DNA of 64,000 nt. Origin: an uncultured Bacteroidales bacterium (GTDB lineage Bacteria > Bacteroidota > Bacteroidia > Bacteroidales > ML635J-15). The notes below the pieces were generated by a model that worked only from the letters and a program-made list of their open reading frames with translations, had not been told where the DNA came from and ran no database searches. The position numbers and the translations under genes are program-made. The stretch is taken from NCBI GenBank assembly GCA_937899245.1, contig CALDKB010000054.1, forward strand, positions 33,190 through 97,189, read 5' to 3'. Positions 1 to 7,801 of the stretch are shown one piece after another. Numbering within the stretch: the stretch's first letter is position 1; each line of letters starts with the position of its first letter.

Positions 1-346
1 TGGCAAATGTCTGGAAAATTAAATTGCTATTTATGTCGCTGAATTTTTTTTTCATGTGCTGTCTATTTCGTTTGGACAAAATTATAAATTTAAACATTTG
101 CTTCGTTTATTTTTGTGATAATAGATGTTTTGATGTTTGCGAATTTTAGACAAAGCAATTATATTGTAGTTTTTGAACTTTGTAAAATTCTGTAAATTAA
201 CATGTTGGGGTTGGTGTTGGCGTGTGTGTATAAAAATGATTTTTGACAGGCAGCTAAACGAAAAAAAACTCGTTATAAGATGTGGAAGTTTAAAATAAAA
301 ACAGTAATTTTACGCGAATTTTATATATACTAAAAATAGTATCGAT
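1..346. other. AT-rich left-edge intergenic region
   Basis: No reading frame with coding character is visible on either strand. The stretch is AT-rich and presumably carries the promoter for the downstream secreted-protein pair. A small inverted repeat (atacta at 327-332, tagtat at 337-342) sits directly before the ATG at 347 and could fold over the translation start. The end of whatever gene lies to the left is outside the window. Confidence 0.5.
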
Positions 347-919
347 ATGAAAAAGATAGTTGTTTGCGTCTTGTTGGTGATTATGGCGGGTCTTCCTGTG
401 TTTTCACAATCGCAACACGTTGAAAATCAGCAGTCGTTGTCGGCGGGAATAGATTCTCTACTCAATGGAATTTCTGCCGTCGGAACGGAATTTATATATG
501 ACGAGGGAAAGCTGGTGTCTATTCCAAATACCAACATCAAGATTCAGCCACCTGAATATTTCCGCTTTTCGGAATCTATTCCGGGATTTATTCATGTTGG
601 AACAATGAGCAGCATACAGGTTGAGGAAGTGGTTGGAACTTCGTATGTCATGATTGCTATGGCTATGGATTCTGCGTATTTTGCATCTCAAGGTATGAGG
701 TTGATATCGTCGGAGCCGGTTGTGATGCACGATGGAAGTGAAGGCGTGCTCTTTACGGCAGAAATGCGACTGAAAGGATTCTTGTTTGAAAGACTTATTC
801 TAATGTCCGGTGATTACCATTACACGATGTGGATTAATGCCGGCTATATAAAGCTGTTGAGTTCTCAGTTGAAGGAGGTTGTCCTTCAAAGCATGTTAAC
901 ATCTAAAATTTACGAGTAG
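347..919 (+). CDS. Small secreted protein, function unknown
   Basis: This 190-residue protein begins with a clear Sec signal peptide (MKKIVVCVLLVIMAGLPVFS followed by Q), so it is exported to the periplasm or beyond. The mature part alternates beta-like strands with a final helix (about residues 55-185), reminiscent of PsbP/DUF1795-like small domains, but no family can be named with confidence. It has no lipobox cysteine. Its stop is 3 bases before the start of the giant SprB-repeat T9SS protein, so the two are almost certainly cotranscribed; it could be an accessory factor for that protein. That link is inference from position only. Confidence 0.8.
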   Translation: MKKIVVCVLLVIMAGLPVFSQSQHVENQQSLSAGIDSLLNGISAVGTEFIYDEGKLVSIPNTNIKIQPPEYFRFSESIPGFIHVGTMSSIQVEEVVGTSYVMIAMAMDSAYFASQGMRLISSEPVVMHDGSEGVLFTAEMRLKGFLFERLILMSGDYHYTMWINAGYIKLLSSQLKEVVLQSMLTSKIYE

Positions 920-922
920 AAG

Positions 923-3900
923 ATGAAGAGAAAACTATATATACTTGCCGTTTTGTTCTGTGTTCTCGCAGGAGGCGTGTTGGCGCAGGATGCTCAAAAC
1001 ATACTAAGGCATAACATCAATTATCATGTCGATTCGGTCGATATGTGGGGTGGCGGAGATGCTACTTTTATTGATTTTGATTATGATCTTATCGATTTGT
1101 GCCTCGGCCCGGGGTGCGGAAATGATCCTAGCATACATCAGGTATTCGGTACCGATGCGGCGGGTATTCATTTCGACTTCGACTTGTTCTTGTACTTGAA
1201 GTCGACGTTCAGCATGCACGGGTTCTCCAGCGGATATGTTGGCGTTAATTATCCGGTTCAGATAACTCTGGATTTCCCTGATGATTTGGGCTTCGACCAT
1301 GGCGAGTGGGTGCCGATTCAGTCGTCGTATACTGTTCAGGATGGTTGGGCTCTTAACACCCATTTCCCGACGGCAGGAACTATCGCCTTGGACCTCGAAT
1401 ACGGTTTCGGCGCCGACCTCTCTCTTTCTGTTGAGGCTTTCGGCGATGAAGTCGTTCCGCCTATCCACCTGATTCCAGAAATTCAGTTCCCGGCTAGTCC
1501 ACAATTCGATACGCCAGTACCTCACGATTCTGTTGCTGTGATTTATCTTAACGCAGGCACAGGCGAGTATGCTTATCCATGGGTAAATGAAACTACCGGC
1601 GTGCCATATATAAATACAGGATTCTTGGGCGATGGCGAAACTTTTGATATCGAAATACCAGACCGCTTCGGAATTGGTCTTACAGCCGACATAACTATTC
1701 CTTATGTGGAAACCGAAGACCGTATTGATGGCCAGTGCCTGTATGCTGAAGGTCAGGACGACTGGTTGTCTTTGCACTGGAACTTGTTGCAATTTATCAG
1801 TTTCATCGGTAACGCTGCCGGCCATCCGGAAGTGTCGGAGATTATTGACATCCTCGAGGGTCAAACTCTTGCTTACCCAATTTATGAGGACTATGTAATT
1901 ACTATCGAATATTATGTCTTGCATGCAATGGCGGAAATGAACATGGCTCTTGTTCAGGAGTTTTCTTTCTGTCCGACAATCGAGGCTACTCTGCGTTTCC
2001 CGATTCCTTTGCCTTATGCCGAAGTTGATGGCAATACTATTGTTCAGCAAGGCGAGTCTGAAAATATTACTTTTACCGTTAACAACGATTTGTATATCCA
2101 GTATCCTTGTTTCGGATGGGAAACAATGCAGGTTTACGACGTGACTTACAATATCCATAGCGGATTTGAAAACCATACCTATAATAATCTCCGTGTCGGA
2201 TTGGACCTTCAGGTGCTTCACGTACATGTTCAGGTTCCGGGACTTGACAATATTTTCAATTTTGCAACAATGCCGGAAATTAGACTTCCTGAAATTGAGG
2301 GCGGATATGAAAATGCCGACGATGCTTTGGCTCAAGCTTATGAAATAGAAGGTTTCAATGTTAACCAGTATAAGGAGGGGCCAACAACCCGCGAAACAGA
2401 AACCCGTGATATAGACTTGTGTATCCCTACCGATTGCGGTGCCTTGATAGATGAGTCGTTCGACCTGTTCGACGTTGACCTTGATTTTCTTGGCCTTGAA
2501 AGGGAATGGGACTTGCAGTTCCCAGCAAGCCAGTATAATGTTTCTTTCCCGGGCACATGGCTCAACCCACGTCCAGAAATGGAAATTGATGTTGTAACAC
2601 AGAATGTTATCTGCTATGGCGATGATTCTGGTATGATAACCACAACGATTGAAAACGGACTTATGGAATATGAATGGCAGTATTCTAACGGAGTCGTTAA
2701 TGTTCATGAAGGTCCGACGGATGAAATTAACGTGGCTGCCGGTTACTACTATATTACCGTTATGAATGAATTTGGTTGCGAGGTTTATGGCGAAGCTAAT
2801 ATTTTGGAGGCAAATACTCCAATTGTTAGTATGACTCGTTCTGACAATGTTCTTTGCCACGGCGAATCTACTGGTAACTTATACGTATCCGTTTATGGCG
2901 GTGTTCCACCTTATACATTCGAATGGTCGAATGAAAGCACAGAGCAGAATCCTCAGGGCGTTCCAGCTGGTACTTATACGGTAACAATAACTGATGCTGT
3001 CGGTTGTGTTCAGGAAAACCAGGCGGTTGTTGCCGAACCTGCTACCGAACTTGAAATTACAAATGCCGAAATTCAGAACATTACTTGTTATGGAATGAGC
3101 GATGGCCACATTGACTTATATGTTTATGGCGGCACTCCGGCATATACCTATTATTGGTCAAATGGAAGCACGGTACAGGATTTGTTCAACATTGGCGCCG
3201 GATCTTATACGGTTACAATAACTGATGCAAATGGTTGTTCCGTTTCCGATACTTATGTCGTAGTTGGTCCTGAACCGCTTGTATTGAACTTGGACGTACA
3301 TGATGTTCAATGCTATGCAGAAAATACAGGAAGTGTTGATTTGACAGTAACAGGAGGAACGGAACCTTATCAGTTTGCTTGGAGTACAGGCGAAACAACC
3401 GAGGATATTTCAGAACTTTATGCTGGATTTTACATTGTGACTGTTACCGATGCTCATGATTGTGTGGAATACGCAATGGCGGAAGTTCATCAGCCGGCAT
3501 TGCCTTTGCATGGCGAGATTGAAACAACCGACGTAAGATGCTACGGAGAGGCAAATGGCGTTTGTAACCTTACTGTTTCTGGTGGCAATGCTCCGTATTT
3601 TTATTCATGGAATACAGGTGCTATTTCTGAAGATATCGACCATCTTGTCCCAGGAACTTATTCTGTCGTAATAAGCGATAGCAATGGTTGTGCTGCTTAT
3701 GATACTGCTGTTATTATTCAGTCTGAATATCCGTTGTCGGGACAAATTTCCGGAACCGATGCTTCTTGCAATGGTGCGTCCGACGGAAATGTAATCTTCA
3801 CCGCCGACGGTGGCTATGAACCATATCATTATGAATGGTCTAATGGAATGTGGTCGCAGAATCTAGTAAATGTTCCGGCAGGAACTTATACCGTTACTGT

Positions 3901-5206
3901 AACCGATGACAATATGTGCCATAATGAGTTCTCGTATGTCGTTAATGAGCCGGATCCATTTTATATTCAGATGATGGATGATTTCACGGTATGTTATGGT
4001 ATGACAGCACAAATCGGTGTCGGAATTGTTTCCGGTGGTGTTCCTCCATATACGGTATTGTGGAGCAATGGCGGCAGTGGTATGTCTACGGAGGTGTCGC
4101 CTCTGGAGACTACAACTTATTACGCTTCTGTTGTTGATGCGGCAAACTGCTCAAGCGCACAGGTCGATGTTACCGTTTCTGTGCTCGACTCGATTTCGTT
4201 GTCTGTTGAACTTTTGTCCGACTCTGTTGTATGTGCAGGAGAGAAGGTGGCCTTTGAAGTTGATGTTAATGGTGGCGGCATTGTTGACGGTAGCGTATTT
4301 GTAAATGGCGAGCGTGTAAAGTTGCCGTACGAACCAACTATCGAGATGGATACGGTATTTACTTTCGTGGCTTACGATAGCTGTCGCTACGATAGTGTAG
4401 TAATACCTATCAATATCCATACGTTTGGCGAGATACCTATTAATATATATGCCGATGTCGAGGAAGGCTGTGCTCCTTTGACCGTAAACTTTGCTGATAA
4501 TACGCCATATCAGGGTCAGGCATACTTGTGGAACTTCGACGATGGAGATTTCGAGAACCTGTCGTTCGCTAGAGCTCCAAGCCATACATTCTATAATTCT
4601 GGAACATATCATGTAAATCTGGAGGTAACTTCTACGGAAGAATGTAGACGTGATACTACAATCGCGATTACCGTATTTGCTATCCCGGAGGCCGATTTCA
4701 GGGTTGATAGGGCAAATGTTTCGCTGGCTAGCCCAATAATTAACTTTACTAATTATTCGCATGGCGGTTTCTGGAATATGTGGAACTTCGGCGATAATAC
4801 TACGTCGTCAGAATCAAGTCCGGTTCATGCATACACAATGCCTGGCAATTATCACGTGGTACTTTCTACAACTTCGTTGTATGGATGTGTCGATACGGCA
4901 GGCGTAGACATAAACGTAAGCAATGAGCACGCATTGTTTGCTCCAACGGCATTCACACCAAATAATGATGATATAAACGAAACCTTCCGAGTATTTGGCA
5001 ATTCAATCGATCCAAATGTATTCTCGATGATTATCTATGACAGATGGGGCGCAACAATCTTCAAGTCGAATAATATCGAGGAAGAATGGGATGGTACCGA
5101 TGGCACGCGGCCATGTCCTGAGGGCCTGTATACATGGCGAATCTACTATCAGGATATGTTTGGAATAGAGTACGAAAAGGTCGGAACGGTAATGCTTATC
5201 CGATAA
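923..5206 (+). CDS. T9SS type B secreted protein with SprB and PKD repeats
   Basis: A 1427-residue exported protein. A signal peptide (ending GGVLAQ) is followed by about 540 residues of unassigned, acidic, beta-rich sequence. From about residue 563 to 1010 there are six SprB-type repeats, each starting Cys-Tyr/Asn/His-Gly, with a GG.PPY..WSNG core and ending GTYTVTITDANGC. A related degenerate unit follows. Two PKD domains lie at about 1182-1250 and 1255-1330 (WNFDDG, WNFGDN). The last ~90 residues (FTPNNDDIN, YDRWG, WDGTDG, YTWRIYY) are a gliding-motility/T9SS type B sorting domain, which directs export by the type IX system and cell-surface anchoring. SprB repeats are known from the Flavobacterium gliding adhesin SprB; here an adhesin or surface role is inferred. 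A T-rich hairpin follows the stop. Confidence 0.93.
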   Translation: MKRKLYILAVLFCVLAGGVLAQDAQNILRHNINYHVDSVDMWGGGDATFIDFDYDLIDLCLGPGCGNDPSIHQVFGTDAAGIHFDFDLFLYLKSTFSMHGFSSGYVGVNYPVQITLDFPDDLGFDHGEWVPIQSSYTVQDGWALNTHFPTAGTIALDLEYGFGADLSLSVEAFGDEVVPPIHLIPEIQFPASPQFDTPVPHDSVAVIYLNAGTGEYAYPWVNETTGVPYINTGFLGDGETFDIEIPDRFGIGLTADITIPYVETEDRIDGQCLYAEGQDDWLSLHWNLLQFISFIGNAAGHPEVSEIIDILEGQTLAYPIYEDYVITIEYYVLHAMAEMNMALVQEFSFCPTIEATLRFPIPLPYAEVDGNTIVQQGESENITFTVNNDLYIQYPCFGWETMQVYDVTYNIHSGFENHTYNNLRVGLDLQVLHVHVQVPGLDNIFNFATMPEIRLPEIEGGYENADDALAQAYEIEGFNVNQYKEGPTTRETETRDIDLCIPTDCGALIDESFDLFDVDLDFLGLEREWDLQFPASQYNVSFPGTWLNPRPEMEIDVVTQNVICYGDDSGMITTTIENGLMEYEWQYSNGVVNVHEGPTDEINVAAGYYYITVMNEFGCEVYGEANILEANTPIVSMTRSDNVLCHGESTGNLYVSVYGGVPPYTFEWSNESTEQNPQGVPAGTYTVTITDAVGCVQENQAVVAEPATELEITNAEIQNITCYGMSDGHIDLYVYGGTPAYTYYWSNGSTVQDLFNIGAGSYTVTITDANGCSVSDTYVVVGPEPLVLNLDVHDVQCYAENTGSVDLTVTGGTEPYQFAWSTGETTEDISELYAGFYIVTVTDAHDCVEYAMAEVHQPALPLHGEIETTDVRCYGEANGVCNLTVSGGNAPYFYSWNTGAISEDIDHLVPGTYSVVISDSNGCAAYDTAVIIQSEYPLSGQISGTDASCNGASDGNVIFTADGGYEPYHYEWSNGMWSQNLVNVPAGTYTVTVTDDNMCHNEFSYVVNEPDPFYIQMMDDFTVCYGMTAQIGVGIVSGGVPPYTVLWSNGGSGMSTEVSPLETTTYYASVVDAANCSSAQVDVTVSVLDSISLSVELLSDSVVCAGEKVAFEVDVNGGGIVDGSVFVNGERVKLPYEPTIEMDTVFTFVAYDSCRYDSVVIPINIHTFGEIPINIYADVEEGCAPLTVNFADNTPYQGQAYLWNFDDGDFENLSFARAPSHTFYNSGTYHVNLEVTSTEECRRDTTIAITVFAIPEADFRVDRANVSLASPIINFTNYSHGGFWNMWNFGDNTTSSESSPVHAYTMPGNYHVVLSTTSLYGCVDTAGVDINVSNEHALFAPTAFTPNNDDINETFRVFGNSIDPNVFSMIIYDRWGATIFKSNNIEEEWDGTDGTRPCPEGLYTWRIYYQDMFGIEYEKVGTVMLIR

Positions 5207-5210
5207 ACAA

Positions 5211-5247
5211 AAAAAAGCGATGCAAATGAATTTTGTGTCGCTTTTTT
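5211..5247 (+). terminator. Rho-independent terminator
   Basis: The arms aaaaaagcga (5211-5220) and tcgctttttt (5238-5247) pair perfectly around a 17-base loop and end in a T run, four bases after the stop of the T9SS protein. It separates that operon from the phosphoglycerate kinase gene. Confidence 0.75.
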
Positions 5248-5284
5248 GTTTATATTTATAACGCGAATTTTAAATAGTTTATGT

Positions 5285-6586
5285 ATGGAAAATAATAGGC
5301 TCCCCTTGATTCAAGATGCCGATTTGAAAGGCAAGATCGTACTTGTTAGAGTTGACCATAATGTGGTAAAGTCGGGCATAATTCACGACCCTTATAGAAT
5401 TGATGCAACTTTCGGAACTTTGTTTTACATCCTTTCGAAAGGTGGAAAAATCATTCTTATGACGCACGTTGGTCGTCCGAAGGATAAGAAGACAGGTAAA
5501 ATTACTATAGACGATAAGACATCTGTGCAACCAATCGTCGACTATCTGGAAAACAAACTTCATATTAAGATTGAAGTGCCTGATTTTTATTCGCATGAAA
5601 ATAACGGTTATTTGAGCATTGAGACAAATGTAAACCATAGTATTCGCCGTTTGCGCAATCACGATGTTGATATGATTTATTTGCCGAATACCCGTTGGTT
5701 TACTGGCGAGGAGGCAAAGGGGGCAGACCAGGAGCGTTTTGCAAACCAGCTGGCAGGTTTAGCTGACATTTATGTTAATGATGCGTTCGGTAGCTGGCAG
5801 GCCCATGCTTCTACTGTGGGCGTAACTAAGTATCTGCCTTCGTATGCCGGTTTCTTGATGCAGAGGGAAATTGAAAACTTGAATCGTATTTTTGAAGCCG
5901 AAAGTCCATTTGTGGCTGTGGTTGCAGGAAGCAAGTTCGATACTAAAATCGAATCCTTGTATGCATTGTTGAAGAAAGCCGACAAACTTGTTCTGGGCGG
6001 TGTTATCTATAATGCTTATTTGTGCGCAAAATACGATTTCAAGATTAAGGGTGTTGAAGAGGAAGATGTTGCGCTAGCAAGAGAATTTGTTGAGTTCGCA
6101 AAGCAATATCCTGGAAAGGTAGTTGAAATGCCAATAATTTGCGAATCTGACGTTTTTGGAGAGAGAATAGAAGGCAAGTATCGTATTCACGATATCCGCA
6201 AGGTGCCGCGCGGAACAGAATTCAACTGGGTTATGGACGTTGATCCGCGTTGTTACGACGAGCCGGAAATAATTGATGTCTTCCATTCTGCAAAGACTAT
6301 TTTCGTAAATGCAGTTATGGGATTCGTTCCGCATTTCAACGAGGGTACAATCGCTCTCGATACTATTATCGATCAAAATCCGCAGGCCGTTAAGCTATAT
6401 GGTGGCGGTGATACCATGCAGGAATTGAAGCGTCTGTTGCCTGGCTTGTACATTATGGCTCTCGACAGCAAGGACTACTACATCTTTACTGGTGGTGGTG
6501 CTGTTTTGAAGGCGATAGAGCAGAATTCGCATTTGGGAATTGCTCCAATAAAGGCGCTAATAGAGTCTGCTAACGGTTTGAAATAA
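5285..6586 (+). CDS. Phosphoglycerate kinase-like protein, divergent
   Basis: A 433-residue protein of full PGK length. The frame extends upstream to a TTG at 5246, inside the terminator arm, but ATG 5285 gives the standard PGK start. PGK transfers phosphate between 1,3-bisphosphoglycerate and ADP in glycolysis. Recognisable PGK blocks are VRVDHN (22-26), THVGRPK (60-66), RWFTGEE (137-143), VNDAFG (164-169), QAHASTVG (172-179), AGSKFDTKI (214-222) and GGGDT (373-377). Several differ from the family: DFN is DHN, the HRAHAS block is one residue shorter with the substrate-binding Arg replaced by Gln172, and the C-terminal STGGGASLE is FTGGGAVLK. Either this is a diverged lineage-specific PGK or a paralog with altered substrate. 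Fold assignment is firm; catalytic activity on 3-phosphoglycerate is not. Confidence 0.85.
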   Translation: MENNRLPLIQDADLKGKIVLVRVDHNVVKSGIIHDPYRIDATFGTLFYILSKGGKIILMTHVGRPKDKKTGKITIDDKTSVQPIVDYLENKLHIKIEVPDFYSHENNGYLSIETNVNHSIRRLRNHDVDMIYLPNTRWFTGEEAKGADQERFANQLAGLADIYVNDAFGSWQAHASTVGVTKYLPSYAGFLMQREIENLNRIFEAESPFVAVVAGSKFDTKIESLYALLKKADKLVLGGVIYNAYLCAKYDFKIKGVEEEDVALAREFVEFAKQYPGKVVEMPIICESDVFGERIEGKYRIHDIRKVPRGTEFNWVMDVDPRCYDEPEIIDVFHSAKTIFVNAVMGFVPHFNEGTIALDTIIDQNPQAVKLYGGGDTMQELKRLLPGLYIMALDSKDYYIFTGGGAVLKAIEQNSHLGIAPIKALIESANGLK

Positions 6587-6592
6587 AGATGT

Positions 6593-6627
6593 TTTGCAAA
6601 TTTACAGTTCAACTGTAAATTTGCAAA
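6593..6627. repeat. Perfect 17-bp palindrome after PGK gene
   Basis: The arms tttgcaaatttacagtt (6593-6609) and its exact reverse complement (6611-6627) flank a single c. It starts seven bases after the PGK stop. It could fold as a very strong hairpin (16 bp, 3-base loop) but is not followed by a clean T run, so it is either an atypical terminator, an mRNA 3'-end stabiliser or a protein-binding palindrome. Confidence 0.7.
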
Positions 6628-6720
6628 TGACATTTTATCTGTTTTCTGATTAGAATTACAGATACCTTTTTTATAACTTATCCTATATTTTTGTTTAGTA
6701 TTAACTTTAAATAATATATT

Positions 6721-7674
6721 ATGAAAAATTTAAAACAATTTGGTTTTGTGTTTTTGCTGGGATTTATGGCAATTTTCACTGGATGCAAAAAGGACGCGAA
6801 TCTCGAGGTGGTAACTAAAGGCTGTTCCAATATAGGTGTCAACACAGCATATTTGCAAGGCACTGTTTCTTATGGTGGCAATGGCGACATTACTTGCGGT
6901 TTCTACTACGATTTGAATTCGGACATGTCAAATGCTTTGGTTTCCAATAGTACTAATCTTTCTGCAGGTTCGTTTTCGGTTACCTTGACAGGACTTCTGA
7001 CAAGTACAACATATTATTATCAAGCCTATGCATTGGCCGACGGAATAGTTGTAAAGGGAGACGTCAAGTCGTTTACAACAGCAGAGTCCGGAACTTCCGG
7101 TGGCGGTAGTGGTACGGGTACTGTTACCGTGTATAATGAGGTTGTTTCTGGTAACGAAGGTGGACACAACTATGTTGACCTCGGTTTGCCAAGTGGTTTG
7201 AGGTGGGCAACTTGTAATATAGGTGCTACAAATCCTGAAGATAATGGTAATTATTATGCATGGGGTGAAACATCTCCATATAATGGCTCGTGCACATATA
7301 TTGACAATCCAACTACGCTTCCGTCTGATCGTGATGCTGCTTCTGTAAACTGGTCCGGTAGCTGGCGTATGCCAACTGAAACAGAAATGAAAGAATTGAT
7401 AGATAATTGCACTTGGCAATGGATAACACATAATAGTGTGAACGGATATTGTGTAACGGGACCTAACGGCAATTCAATATTCCTTCCTGCTGCTGGCCAA
7501 GGTAGCGGTTATAATTCTCTTCTCAATGTCGGTGACAACGGAAACTACTGGACTTCTTCTCTCTATACCATTTCTTCTGGTTACGTATATTATCTAAACT
7601 TTTCTACAAGCAGTTACCGCATGAATAATTACGATCGCAGTTATGGTCGGTCGGTTCGCGCTGTGTGCCAGTAG
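6721..7674 (+). CDS. Lipoprotein with Fn3-like and Fibrobacter major paralogous domains
   Basis: A 317-residue lipoprotein: signal peptide with lipobox ending at Cys22 (IFTGC). Residues ~30-120 form a fibronectin-III-like fold (GVNTAYLQGTVSY, LLTSTTYYYQAYA). A Gly/Ser/Thr-rich linker (about 122-137) leads into residues ~145-317, which match the Fibrobacter succinogenes major paralogous domain (VDLGLPSGLRWATCN, YAWGE, WRMPTETEMKEL, GNYWTSS, RSVRAVCQ). Such proteins are abundant surface lipoproteins in Bacteroidota and Fibrobacteres; their molecular role is not established. The gene stands alone between PGK and a convergent peptidase gene. Confidence 0.85.
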   Translation: MKNLKQFGFVFLLGFMAIFTGCKKDANLEVVTKGCSNIGVNTAYLQGTVSYGGNGDITCGFYYDLNSDMSNALVSNSTNLSAGSFSVTLTGLLTSTTYYYQAYALADGIVVKGDVKSFTTAESGTSGGGSGTGTVTVYNEVVSGNEGGHNYVDLGLPSGLRWATCNIGATNPEDNGNYYAWGETSPYNGSCTYIDNPTTLPSDRDAASVNWSGSWRMPTETEMKELIDNCTWQWITHNSVNGYCVTGPNGNSIFLPAAGQGSGYNSLLNVGDNGNYWTSSLYTISSGYVYYLNFSTSSYRMNNYDRSYGRSVRAVCQ

Positions 7675-7752
7675 TATTTATTCTTGTGTGCCGGTACAAA
7701 CATTTTCTTATTTATGCGGATGTTGACGCGGAGTAATCAATAAAATTAATTG

Positions 7753-7785
7753 ATAAAAAAAAACCGAATATTCGGGCTTTTTTGT
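7753..7785. terminator. Bidirectional terminator
   Basis: The short stem ccgaa/ttcgg (7764-7768, 7771-7775) is flanked by an A run on the left and a T run on the right, between two convergent genes (lipoprotein on plus, peptidase on minus), so it can serve both directions. The stem is short, so strength is uncertain. Confidence 0.55.
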
Positions 7786-7801
7786 GCTTTATAGAGTTGT
7801 C

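Noticed and set aside
1004..2860. A 618-codon open frame on the minus strand
   Set aside because: It lies wholly antisense to the well-supported T9SS protein gene at 923-5206, shows no domain or signal peptide, and is explained by the codon bias of the sense gene.
2614..3960. Regularly spaced repeats that could suggest a CRISPR array
   Set aside because: They are protein-coding SprB repeats of about 80 residues with diverged DNA sequence, not short identical repeats with unique spacers. No cas genes are present.
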